Shown here: positions 17,603 through 25,484 of the stretch, in pieces | How the letters are laid out: each line of letters opens with the position of its first letter | Position numbering within the stretch: position 1 is the first letter of the stretch | From: Bacteroidales bacterium | GTDB taxonomy: Bacteria; Bacteroidota; Bacteroidia; Bacteroidales; F082 | Direction: 5' to 3' | NCBI GenBank assembly: GCA_017439405.1 | Contig: JAFSJF010000089.1 | Location: 1 to 50,296 of the forward strand | DNA length: 50,296 bases | Position numbers and translations under genes: made by a program | The notes under the pieces: generated by a model | What the model was told of the DNA's origin: nothing | What the model saw: only the letters and a program-made list of their open reading frames with translations | The model's database searches: none

Positions 17603-17767
17603 TCAAAAGTTTCCCTGTTTGCGCATGTTCACCGCACTGCACGGTGTAACACCGTCGGAGTCAATTTCTATATCATTGATTGAAAACGTTATTACATCAT
17701 TTATTTGTGCACTTACAGAATAAATTGCCAACCAAATAAATAGTATTGTAAATTTAATATTTTTCAT
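17603..17767 (-). CDS. 54-residue secreted peptide or truncated gene
   Basis: A short reading frame with a convincing signal peptide (MKNIKFTILFIWLAIYSVSAQ) is followed by about 33 residues (INDVITFSINDIEIDSDGVT, ending NMRKQGNF). It starts 38 bases after the stop of the sorting-domain protein and ends 46 bases before atpA. The abrupt, GC-richer 3' end contains small inverted repeats (caccgcactgcacggtg), so this may be the 5' end of a longer gene cut by a rearrangement. No function can be assigned. Confidence 0.5.
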   Translation of the reverse strand: MKNIKFTILFIWLAIYSVSAQINDVITFSINDIEIDSDGVTPCSAVNMRKQGNF

Positions 17768-17804
17768 TTTACTGTTGTTTTAAGGGTTAATGTTTTCAGA
17801 TTTG

Positions 17805-19118
17805 CTATTCTTTCAATAGCTTTTGAAGACAAATGCTTTTCCCGCATTTTTTTATGCCAAGATAGTATATTCCAGAAGGAAAATCACCAATTTCAATCTT
17901 TTGAATTTCATCCGTCATTTTCTGTTGGAGTAGCACTTGTCCTGAAAAGTTATATATTATTATAGTGCTGTTTTTTTCTCCAGAAACAAAAAGCGTGTTT
18001 GATACTGGATTTGGGAACACAAAGACACTGTCTTTTTCCTCAGCAAGTCCTTCGTATGTCTTCCCCAACTTATAGACTCCTCCGTTCCCCGAAGTAAGGT
18101 AATAAACACTTTCATAACTACTGATGCCAGCAAATAGTACGCTGCCAGGGCAAACCAATGCGTCCAATTCAATCCATGTATTGCCTCCGTCTTGTGTTTG
18201 ATAAGTGATAATTCCTGTCGGGTAGTAACCTTGTATTCCTTCCAATAAATAAACAATGATTCCGTGTTGTGGGTCAGAAAAGCTTATACTGGTTATTATA
18301 GGCCACAAATCCATTGGTAGGTTTTCAGTTTGCAGCCATTGATAGGTCGCAAATCCGTCATCGGTTCTAATCTCATTGTATTCGTAGGAGAGCTCATTTT
18401 CATCATAACCAAAAGCACCGAAAATGGAAACATGGTCTTTGTCATGGAACAAGGCCTTTTCTATGCCTTCCACCTCTGAATCAAACGACAAGAACTCTTC
18501 CCATGAAGAACCATAGTCTGTGGTTTTTGCAATATGAGTGCCTTGAAAATCGCCAGCCATTCCCCAAACGATATACCCGACATTTCCCTCGAAATATAAA
18601 TCTTGAGTCGAATTCAGCCATTCTATTTCCAATTGGGAAAAGCTATTACCTCCGTCTGTGCTTTTCATTAATTGGTCGCTGGCCACATACAAAGTGTCCG
18701 AATCGACCAAAAACAGGTCGCAGGATGAAGGAGAAAGGTAATTGTATGCATTGAAGGGACAGCCCATATCCATCCATGTTTCTCCTCCGTCAATAGTTTT
18801 GAGCAGTTTTCCTTTATAGTTATTATCGCTTCCAAAGGAAAATCCAATATTTGAATCAAAGAATTTGATTTTATACCATTGGTAGCCAGATTGTCTGTAT
18901 TTCTCTTGCCAACTGTTTCCTCCATCCTCGGTCTTCAATATCAGGCCGTTTTGTCCGCAGACGAACACCGTGTTGGTATCGATGCAACAGAGTCCATAAA
19001 GGTCTTCAGTAACTCCCGTGTGGAGTTCCTCCCATTGCTGCGCCTTCGCCACGCCCCCCACTGCCAACAGCAGAAGGAGGAAAAACGCGAATTTCGTTGT
19101 ATATAACAGTCTTTTCAT
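17805..19118 (-). CDS. Secreted Ycf48/BNR-like repeat protein with type IX secretion tail
   Basis: A 437-residue exported protein: signal peptide ending VAKAQ, then beta-propeller-like repeats with the recurring pattern ILKTEDGGNSW, LLKTIDGGETW, LMKSTDGGNSF, IAKTTDYGSSW, TYQTQDGGNTW. This pattern is typical of the Ycf48/BNR photosystem-assembly-like superfamily. The last about 75 residues (VFVFPNPVSNTLFV to the basic end) form a type A sorting domain recognised by the type IX secretion system, so the protein is probably carried to the cell surface. It has its own promoter at 19151-19158 although it sits inside the V-ATPase gene cluster. The gene is richer in A+T than its neighbours. Confidence 0.85.
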   Translation of the reverse strand: MKRLLYTTKFAFFLLLLLAVGGVAKAQQWEELHTGVTEDLYGLCCIDTNTVFVCGQNGLILKTEDGGNSWQEKYRQSGYQWYKIKFFDSNIGFSFGSDNNYKGKLLKTIDGGETWMDMGCPFNAYNYLSPSSCDLFLVDSDTLYVASDQLMKSTDGGNSFSQLEIEWLNSTQDLYFEGNVGYIVWGMAGDFQGTHIAKTTDYGSSWEEFLSFDSEVEGIEKALFHDKDHVSIFGAFGYDENELSYEYNEIRTDDGFATYQWLQTENLPMDLWPIITSISFSDPQHGIIVYLLEGIQGYYPTGIITYQTQDGGNTWIELDALVCPGSVLFAGISSYESVYYLTSGNGGVYKLGKTYEGLAEEKDSVFVFPNPVSNTLFVSGEKNSTIIIYNFSGQVLLQQKMTDEIQKIEIGDFPSGIYYLGIKKCGKSICLQKLLKE

Positions 19119-19150
19119 GGTTTTGTATATTTAAATTTGTTTATTCTGGG

Positions 19151-19180
19151 CAAAGATAATGCTGTTTTTCATTGAATCCA
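19151..19180 (-). promoter_or_regulatory. Promoter of the sorting-domain protein gene
   Basis: On the minus strand a TATCTTTG -7 box (19151-19158) has a TTTG about 20 bases upstream, a good match to both parts of the Bacteroidetes promoter. Confidence 0.65.
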
Positions 19181-19192
19181 AAGTTTTGCGCA

Positions 19193-19921
19193 TTAAATGA
19201 CCCAATTGATTATATTTGATTTTGTCAACAATTTCACGGCAACTCCCACCAAAATCGCAATCCCGAAACTCAACAAAGTGCCGACCAAAACGTATTCCGA
19301 CTTCACCGTGTCCGTTTCCCTAAACCTCAGCAACGACTTGGCGGCCAAAAGGAAGCCGATGGCTTCATACTGTCCCAACATGACGAACACAAGTGTCAAA
19401 AGACGCTCCATGTTGCCGATCACACGACCCGCATTGGGCAGACTTTGGTTCTCTTCGCCATTGGTGGGAACCGTGATTCTTGCATCCTTGAAAACGTTCT
19501 TAATGAAGAAGTTGGCAGGACGCAGACAAAAAACGAAGGCTACAATCCACAACAGCACATTCATTTCAGGCAACCAAGTTGGCAACGCAATCGCATTTAC
19601 CTTATTATATAGCATCACTGCCGCGACGATGACCGCCACATGAAGCAACTGATCGATGAAAAACGCGCCTTTCTTGTCGCTGAAAATGGACTTAAGCCCA
19701 TCTATGACAAGATGCAACACGGCAACCAGCAACGCCGCCCACCAAAAGCCCCAACTCATCGAAAGCAACCAAGCGCAGGCAAAAGTAATCGCCGAATGGA
19801 CATACAAATGCCTCGACTTGAACGCATTGTCGGCCTTGCTCTTGCACGATTTCTCCGTCTGCAAGTAGAAGTCGCTGACGAGGTGCGCCAAGAGTTGCAA
19901 TATGAGGAGTTTGCACATCAT
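19193..19921 (-). CDS. DUF3307 integral membrane protein
   Basis: A 242-residue membrane protein with about six hydrophobic spans. The N-terminal domain (LLILQLLAHLVSDFYLQTEK, then SRHLYVHSAITF, LVIDGLKSIFSDK and FFIDQLLHV) matches the DUF3307 family, with conserved histidines and aspartates near the membrane surface. Function is unknown. The start overlaps the stop of the SatD-like gene (ATGATG), so the pair is translationally coupled. By analogy with cyclase-plus-membrane-effector pairs it could be the output of the SatD-like protein, but this is speculation. Confidence 0.8.
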   Translation of the reverse strand: MMCKLLILQLLAHLVSDFYLQTEKSCKSKADNAFKSRHLYVHSAITFACAWLLSMSWGFWWAALLVAVLHLVIDGLKSIFSDKKGAFFIDQLLHVAVIVAAVMLYNKVNAIALPTWLPEMNVLLWIVAFVFCLRPANFFIKNVFKDARITVPTNGEENQSLPNAGRVIGNMERLLTLVFVMLGQYEAIGFLLAAKSLLRFRETDTVKSEYVLVGTLLSFGIAILVGVAVKLLTKSNIINWVI

Positions 19922-20592
19922 TTTTCGAAGTTCAGTTTTTCAAAGTAGTTTACGGCGGATTCGATGGCGTTCCAACCGATTGCGTTACTATGCTGATTGA
20001 CAACCGATTGTACTACACCTAATTTCTCTGCAATTTCCACCTCACTCATTCCCAACAATTTATAATAAAGAACTTCACACTGTTTTGACGTTGCTTCCTT
20101 AAACAACATATCAAGCAATCCTAACATCACATCCATTTGTTCGGAGAACAAAGAGTCTTTGCTGGCAAAAAACATAGTTCGCTTAATCGATAGACCTTCC
20201 TTTGTACCCTTCTCCAAAGCCCTACCCGAATAATAAATGGCCTCACCATCCAATACATCACGATTCTTATCTGCCACGCGCATTTCACCAATTCCAATGG
20301 CTATCCTGATTCCAAATTTTTTGAACAGACTTTGTTTCGCCTCCATGTTACTCTCCACGAAAGTCTTTTTCACTAATGCTTTCAGCAACAAAGCTACCCT
20401 AAGGGCTTCATGCGGGTTGCTCAAAAAAATCTCCACAGAATCGCCTTTAAAAAGACGACCCCAATCCGTATTTTGCGATTTTACCGACAGCTCATCCAAG
20501 AACTGCCGTATCACAGATTGAAGATGCATCAAGTCAAACACACTCAACGCAGTGGAAGAAACTATGTCCGCTGAAATCGTAGCCTTAACCAT
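19918..20592 (-). CDS. SatD-like protein: nucleotide-cyclase-like fold plus C-terminal HTH
   Basis: A 224-residue soluble protein. Residues 1-150 follow the class III nucleotidyl cyclase pattern. They show SADIVSST with D9 where the first metal aspartate lies, LFKGDSVEIF with D51 as the second, a helix LSNPHEALRVALLLKAL, then FGIRIAIGIGEM and DGEAIYYSGRALEKG, matching the GIHxG and GxAVNxAARL regions of cyclases. The C-terminus (about 172-220, LLGMSEVEIAEKLGVVQSVV) is a sigma-factor-like helix-turn-helix. The family appears to be the SatD group. It is coupled to a DUF3307 membrane protein, and its promoter region holds a 29-bp tandem palindrome array. It could be a nucleotide-sensing regulator or a true cyclase; catalysis is not shown. 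Confidence 0.75.
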   Translation of the reverse strand: MVKATISADIVSSTALSVFDLMHLQSVIRQFLDELSVKSQNTDWGRLFKGDSVEIFLSNPHEALRVALLLKALVKKTFVESNMEAKQSLFKKFGIRIAIGIGEMRVADKNRDVLDGEAIYYSGRALEKGTKEGLSIKRTMFFASKDSLFSEQMDVMLGLLDMLFKEATSKQCEVLYYKLLGMSEVEIAEKLGVVQSVVNQHSNAIGWNAIESAVNYFEKLNFEK

Positions 20593-20605
20593 TATATCCT
20601 TTTTT

Positions 20606-20731
20606 GGTTATATCCGATATTTATAACCTTTTTTAGTCATATTTATTGTTTAATTATCGGTATTTTTACCGATATTTACCAATTATCGGTATTTTTACCG
20701 ATATTTACCAATTATCGGCTTTTTTACCTAT
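20606..20731 (-). promoter_or_regulatory. Operator array: palindrome plus three tandem 29-bp units
   Basis: Units start at 20652, 20681 and 20710. The first two are identical over 29 bases and contain the palindrome tatcggtatttttaccgata; the third is diverged and runs into the DUF2764 stop codon. Nearer the SatD-like start lies a separate palindrome with arms ggttata and tataacc (20606-20628). The layout suggests cooperative binding by a dimeric regulator, plausibly the HTH of the SatD-like protein. Confidence 0.75.
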
Positions 20732-21336
20732 ACCTTCCCTCCTCCAACACTCAAATCCAAATCCGCATTCGTCCCACGAATCTCCTTCACCAACTTGCGG
20801 AACATCTCCTCGCCCTTCGCTGTGTCGAGTTCGGCCCAGCGTTGAACGGTCTTGGCCTTGACGAGGAATGCGAGGATGGCGTTCATGTTGAAATAGTCCA
20901 TGCGGGCGATGTCGCTGGCCTTCTCCCACTTCAGCTCATCCATCTTCTGCTCGCGTTTCACGAAGTCGGCATCCTCAAGGATTTCCTTGATTTGGTGTTC
21001 CTCCTCGAAGTCGGCTTCAGGGAAATCGACGACAAAAGCCTTGCCGTCCTTGCCGAGGCGTTTGGCCAAATAATTCACCTTCATGTTGCGCAGGCGACCG
21101 TCGAAATCGAAGTATTCGCGGATGAAGCGGTTCTTGCTCTCGGCAGCTTTGGCGTAGAAATCGGCGCCAAGGGTCTGCTCGTCGAAGCCCTCCTCCATCA
21201 GTTCGACCAGCTGCTGGTCTTTCTCGGAGAGCAACTCCATGACGGACTCCTTGAGCGCGGCATAGTCGAAGCCTGTGGTCTCGAATCCCGAGGTCAGTTC
21301 CGGCAAGCCGGCCACGATATAGACGTAGTTATCCAT
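20728..21336 (-). CDS. DUF2764 protein of V-type ATPase operons
   Basis: A 202-residue protein starting MDNYVYIVAGLPEL, the hallmark of the DUF2764 family found beside V-ATPase genes in Bacteroidetes and Chlamydiae. From its fixed place between E and A in those operons it probably takes the role of subunit C, the V-shaped linker between rotor and central stalk; this is inference. It is mostly helical, with an acidic middle. Its ATG overlaps the stop of atpE. Downstream, in place of atpA, comes the SatD-like operator array. Confidence 0.88.
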   Translation of the reverse strand: MDNYVYIVAGLPELTSGFETTGFDYAALKESVMELLSEKDQQLVELMEEGFDEQTLGADFYAKAAESKNRFIREYFDFDGRLRNMKVNYLAKRLGKDGKAFVVDFPEADFEEEHQIKEILEDADFVKREQKMDELKWEKASDIARMDYFNMNAILAFLVKAKTVQRWAELDTAKGEEMFRKLVKEIRGTNADLDLSVGGGKV

Positions 21337-21947
21337 CAGCCGAAGAGGATTTTCTTGGTGGCGGGACGCAGGTAGTTGGCGATGAGCTGGGTGAACTCCT
21401 CATCGGTGAAGCTGAGCACATAGCCGCCGTCCTTGGGCGCGACCTTGAAGCCGCCGTTCATCTTCTTGGAGTAGTCCACCTTCACCTCGGCCTTGAGTTG
21501 GCTGGCGATTTCGTTCTTCACGAAAGGCTCCACCTCGGCCTTGAGTTTTTCGGGCAGGATGAGATCCAAAGCCACGGGCGAGGCGTTTTGCGGGTTGAAG
21601 GCCTTCACCACGCTCGAAATCAGTTCCTTCACGAAGGCGGCATTGCCCATATTGGCTTTCACGCCCTCGGTGGCGGCCTTGGTCACGATCATTTTCTCGA
21701 TTTCCTGTTTCGTCACGGCGATGCTTTGCGTGGCGGCCATCTTCACGTCGGCGGTCACTTTGGTTTTCAGTTCTTCGGCTTCTTTGTTGGCTTGGGCAAT
21801 AATTCTCTTCGCTTCAGCTTCTGCTTGTGCAATGATATCCTTAGCCAGTGCTTCTGACTTTTGCACTATTGCTTCACCGTCTTGCTTTCCTTTCGATAGG
21901 CCTTCGTTATAAAGCCTGTCGGTCAATTCTTGCAGTTTGTCTTGCAT
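21336..21947 (-). CDS. atpE: V-type ATPase peripheral-stalk subunit E
   Basis: Subunit E is part of the peripheral stalk that holds the A3B3 head against rotation. The 203-residue protein has the expected long, alanine- and charge-rich N-terminal helix (ALAKDIIAQAEAEAKRIIAQ, about 30-80) and a compact C-terminal domain (MNGGFKVAPKDGGYVLSFTD). It is the first gene of the operon, with a TATTTTTG -7 box at 21987-21994, and it overlaps the DUF2764 gene by one base at its end. Confidence 0.93.
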   Translation of the reverse strand: MQDKLQELTDRLYNEGLSKGKQDGEAIVQKSEALAKDIIAQAEAEAKRIIAQANKEAEELKTKVTADVKMAATQSIAVTKQEIEKMIVTKAATEGVKANMGNAAFVKELISSVVKAFNPQNASPVALDLILPEKLKAEVEPFVKNEIASQLKAEVKVDYSKKMNGGFKVAPKDGGYVLSFTDEEFTQLIANYLRPATKKILFG

Positions 21948-21986
21948 ATATTCTTTGTTTTGTTTGTTGCTTTAGGATTTAGGTCG

Positions 21987-21994
21987 CAAAAATA
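21987..21994 (-). promoter_or_regulatory. -7 promoter box of the V-ATPase operon
   Basis: TATTTTTG on the minus strand, 40 bases before the atpE ATG. It matches TAnnTTTG exactly. Confidence 0.6.
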
Positions 21995-22050
21995 AGCAAT
22001 CCTAATAAAAAAAACGAAAAGAAAGCAGAAAAATTATCCGAAAAGAAGGA

Positions 22051-22575
22051 TCAAAGCGAGACAATCTCGTCCATGCGAATGTCGAACGGCTCGGCGGGTA
22101 CTTCGTCAACCAACTGGAAATCAAAGCAGATGCCGATGCGTTTCACATCAAGATGCTGACTAAGGAACCTATCGTAGTAGCCCTTTCCCCTGCCGATGCG
22201 GTTGCCCTTGCGGTCGAAAGCCACGCCCGGCACGATGATGAGGTCGAAACCTCCCGTGTAAGGTTCGTTTTGCGGCTCAAGGATGTTGAAGTCGCCCACG
22301 GCAAAGGTCGTTTCCTTGGCATATTCCACTGGGACAATGTCGTCGCCAACCACGGTAGGAAGGATGATTTTCTTGCGCAAATGCCACTTTTCCAAGAAGT
22401 TGAGCGTCTGAACCTCATCGGGAAGGGCATTGTAAAGCATTACCCTTTCGGCCTTCACGAAGTCGGAATGTTGCTCCAACTTGGCCAAAATCCTTTCGGA
22501 TTGCTCCATCAGTTGCTCACTCGTGTGCTGCTTTTTGAGTGCCTTGATTTGGGCACGAAGTTCTTTCTTCTCCAT
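22051..22575 (-). CDS. 5-formyltetrahydrofolate cyclo-ligase
   Basis: This enzyme uses ATP to convert 5-formyltetrahydrofolate into 5,10-methenyltetrahydrofolate in the cytosol, recovering a dead-end folate. The 174-residue protein has the normal length and shows KKIILPTVVGDDIVP in the middle and the nucleotide-binding motif GRGKGYYDRFL near residue 128. It is transcribed divergently from the GH16-GH20 gene, with its own TATTTTTG box at 22593-22600. It lies 103 bases from the V-ATPase operon promoter, facing the same way, so some read-through into that operon is possible. Confidence 0.95.
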   Translation of the reverse strand: MEKKELRAQIKALKKQHTSEQLMEQSERILAKLEQHSDFVKAERVMLYNALPDEVQTLNFLEKWHLRKKIILPTVVGDDIVPVEYAKETTFAVGDFNILEPQNEPYTGGFDLIIVPGVAFDRKGNRIGRGKGYYDRFLSQHLDVKRIGICFDFQLVDEVPAEPFDIRMDEIVSL

Positions 22576-22592
22576 AGTTCCAAATTTTTCGA

Positions 22593-22620
22593 CAAAAATA
22601 GGGAAAAAGCCGTATCTTTA
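22593..22620. promoter_or_regulatory. Divergent promoters of folate gene and GH16-GH20 gene
   Basis: Minus-strand TATTTTTG at 22593-22600 serves the cyclo-ligase. Plus-strand TATCTTTA at 22613-22620 (one mismatch) lies 20 bases before the glycosidase ATG. Confidence 0.5.
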
Positions 22621-22640
22621 CGCCCAAATTAAACGACATT

Positions 22641-25190
22641 ATGAAGCGACTGTTACTTATCTCATTGATTATTACATATTTATCAAACCCAACCTTGTCT
22701 CAGGAACACCGTCGTTACGCCTTGGTTTGGAGCGAGGAGTTCAACGAGGGCAAACTGGATCCCGACGTTTGGACGAAAATCTGGCGCAGCACGGCCGACT
22801 GGGCCATCCACATGAGCTCGCATGACTCTTTGTTTGCCTTCGAGGACGGCTCCCTCGTGCTACGCGGCATGGCCAACGATTTCCTGCCCAACGACACCGC
22901 TCCTTTCCTCACCGGAGGCGTTTGGAGCATCAACAAGAAATCTTTCGGTTTCGGGCGCATCGACGTCAGGGCGAAGTTCGACGTGGCGCAAGGTTTCTGG
23001 CCCGCCATCTGGATGCTGCCGCAGACGACAAAATCGCTGCAATGGCCCTATGGCGGCGAAATCGACATCATGGAGCATTTCCGAAGCAATCCCTTTGTCA
23101 ACCACACAGTCCACAGCAACTACACCTTCCACCTCCGCAAAATCTACAATCCTCCGCAGGCGGCCTATCCGAAATACGACGAAGGCGAATACAACACCTA
23201 CGGCATGGAACGCTTCCAAGACAGCCTCGTGTTTTTCGTCAACGGGAAGCGGACGTTCAACTACCCGCGCTTCCGCGACGGCGTGGACGGACAGTTCCCC
23301 TTCAGCAACCACGACTATTACCTCATTCTTGATGCGCAATTGGGCCGCGACCGCTCGCCTTACATCGACACGGCGAAACTGCCCGTGGCGCTTCGGGTTG
23401 ACTATGTGCGCTATTTCGAGCTTGACACCAAAACCGACATCATCCCCGAACCAAAAGATTTCCAGCAACTTAGCAAAAGAAAACACAGACTTCGCAAGGT
23501 GGAAACAGACCCGAAAAACACATTCGCCAACCCTGACGAATACCACATTGTCGTCAAGCGAGGCAAGGCTGTCGTTTCAGGCAATGCTGTTTGGGCGCAA
23601 AGCACTCTGGATCAACTCATTGACGAAAATGGCATGGTGGCCGACTTGGAAATCCACGACTGGGCAGCCTACCCTTTCCGTGGCTTCATGCACGACACGG
23701 GACGCAACTATCAGCCTGTCAGCCTGTTGAAAGAAACCATCGACCTAATGGCGTTCTACAAGCTGAACTACTTCCATTGGCATCTCACCGACTACCCCGC
23801 CTGGCGCATCGAGTGCAAGGTCTATCCGCAACTCAATGATCCCCAATACCAAAGGACTGGGCGCGACGAGGGTAAGTTCTACACCTACGACGAAATCCGC
23901 GAGGTGATTGCCTACGCCCACGAGCGCGGCATCACCGTGGTGCCTGAAATCGACATGCCGGGGCATTCCACCTATTTCAAGGACGCTTTCGGCTTCACGA
24001 TGGACTCCGAAGATGGCCGCAAAGTACTCGAAAAATGCCTCGACGAGTTCTTCAACGAAATCCCGAAAAGCGACTGTCCCTATTTCCATATCGGCTCCGA
24101 CGAGGTATGGGTCAATGACCCGAAAGGCTTCACGCAATGGATTGAAAACCTGATGGATAAATACGACCGACAGCCCATCGCTTGGGACCCAGGACTGCCC
24201 GCCTCCGACAAGGTCATACGGCAAATCTGGAACGAAGCGGCAGGCTCCAACGCAGCGGCTTCCGAAAAGGACGGGAAATACCTGGATTCTTTCGTCGGCT
24301 ATCTGAACTACTACGACCCGATGCTGTTCACGAGCCGCCTTTTCCTGCATACCGCCGCTGCGCAAGCCTTGCCTGACACCACCAAGGCCTTGGGCGGCAC
24401 ACTCTGCCTCTGGAACGACGTGCGCGTGGACGAAAAAGAGAACATCGCGCTACACAACGGCATGATTAACGGCATGATGGCCTTCGCCGAGCGCTTCTGG
24501 AACGGCGGCAACGCAGGCGGGGTCGCAAACGAGAACCTTCCCACCGGCCCGCTCACCGAGGCCGGATCGCGTTTGGCCAACTTCGAGGAAAAGATAGCCC
24601 TCCACCGCGACCGTTTCCACAAGGACAAAATGCGCTGGGTGGCCAACTCGCAAATGGAATGGAAGGTGAAAATCGATGAAAACGAACCTTTTGCAGCCTT
24701 CGGTGGAGCAGTTGATTTGGACGCTTTCTGCCAGCTTCACGACCTCCAGGTTGGCGACACCGCACTTGCAACAGCACAAACCATCATCATCGCCGAGCAA
24801 GAGATGGACATCGAGGCCTGGATTGGTTTCTGCACTCCTGCCCGTTCCAACCGCAACGGCTACGGCATTGGCGCTCAAGGCCATTGGGAAGGTGGCGGGC
24901 AATGCTTCGTGAACGGCACGGAAATCCTGCCCCCTACCGACTGGGACGAACCCGAAAAATACGACTATCCCTTCAACACTTGGGGCAAGCCGGAGGAAGA
25001 ACTGCCCTTCACCGACGAACAACTCTATTGGATGCGACAACCTGCCAAGATTCATTTGGTTAAGGGAGAAAACCGAATAGAGATAAAAACACCGAAGACC
25101 TACAGAGGCCTTCGGTGGAGTTTCGCTTTCATCCCTGTCGAGACACAATCTGACGGCTCGGTAAGGGAGGTGGAAGGGATTGGGGGCTGA
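22641..25190 (+). CDS. GH16-GH20 fusion glycoside hydrolase
   Basis: An 849-residue exported enzyme with two catalytic domains. A signal peptide (ends about LSQ21) is followed by a GH16 beta-jelly-roll domain (about 28-275). That domain holds the catalytic EIDIME motif, nucleophile E140 and acid/base E145. A linker leads to a GH20 domain (about 345-640) with NYFHWHLTDYPAWRIE, PEIDMPGHS and the D487-E488 pair in HIGSDEV, the polarising aspartate and acid of beta-N-acetylhexosaminidases. The C-terminal 200 residues are unassigned, probably beta-rich. GH16 enzymes cut internal beta-galactose or glucan linkages; GH20 removes terminal GlcNAc or GalNAc. Together they suggest stepwise cutting of poly-LacNAc, keratan-sulfate-like or mucin O-glycans. 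The following gene is a LytTR regulator; no SusCD pair is adjacent. Confidence 0.9.
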   Translation: MKRLLLISLIITYLSNPTLSQEHRRYALVWSEEFNEGKLDPDVWTKIWRSTADWAIHMSSHDSLFAFEDGSLVLRGMANDFLPNDTAPFLTGGVWSINKKSFGFGRIDVRAKFDVAQGFWPAIWMLPQTTKSLQWPYGGEIDIMEHFRSNPFVNHTVHSNYTFHLRKIYNPPQAAYPKYDEGEYNTYGMERFQDSLVFFVNGKRTFNYPRFRDGVDGQFPFSNHDYYLILDAQLGRDRSPYIDTAKLPVALRVDYVRYFELDTKTDIIPEPKDFQQLSKRKHRLRKVETDPKNTFANPDEYHIVVKRGKAVVSGNAVWAQSTLDQLIDENGMVADLEIHDWAAYPFRGFMHDTGRNYQPVSLLKETIDLMAFYKLNYFHWHLTDYPAWRIECKVYPQLNDPQYQRTGRDEGKFYTYDEIREVIAYAHERGITVVPEIDMPGHSTYFKDAFGFTMDSEDGRKVLEKCLDEFFNEIPKSDCPYFHIGSDEVWVNDPKGFTQWIENLMDKYDRQPIAWDPGLPASDKVIRQIWNEAAGSNAAASEKDGKYLDSFVGYLNYYDPMLFTSRLFLHTAAAQALPDTTKALGGTLCLWNDVRVDEKENIALHNGMINGMMAFAERFWNGGNAGGVANENLPTGPLTEAGSRLANFEEKIALHRDRFHKDKMRWVANSQMEWKVKIDENEPFAAFGGAVDLDAFCQLHDLQVGDTALATAQTIIIAEQEMDIEAWIGFCTPARSNRNGYGIGAQGHWEGGGQCFVNGTEILPPTDWDEPEKYDYPFNTWGKPEEELPFTDEQLYWMRQPAKIHLVKGENRIEIKTPKTYRGLRWSFAFIPVETQSDGSVREVEGIGG

Positions 25191-25484
25191 AGTAGCAGGT
25201 TCCCCTTTCCCATCGGAAGTGTTTCGTATGTCCGCGCCATCCGGGTGATACGGTTACTGCAAAGACGTTCCACGGCGCGTCTCTCCATGACCTGGCCTGG
25301 AATTATTGCAGGCGGCAAAAGCCAACAATACAAACTTTCTATGAACATCCTGTGCGGTTCCATCGCCGCAAAAACAGTCAAAATCCATTCGGTTGACGGC
25401 TCGCCGCTCCTGAAAATTCACACTATATTCGTTCAGCACGCACACAAAATCGCTATCTTTGCCGCAAATTTTCAGTAAGTACAC
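25191..25484. other. Intergenic region before the LytTR gene
   Basis: No gene is supported here. It contains a poor GAGACG-family inverted repeat (about 25262-25284) and the promoter box TATCTTTG at 25454-25461, 24 bases before the LytTR ATG. The remainder shows nothing recognisable. Confidence 0.5.

Noticed and set aside
20652-20731. 29-bp tandem repeats resembling a CRISPR array
   Set aside because: Units are directly adjacent with no unique spacers, there are only three, and no cas genes are nearby.
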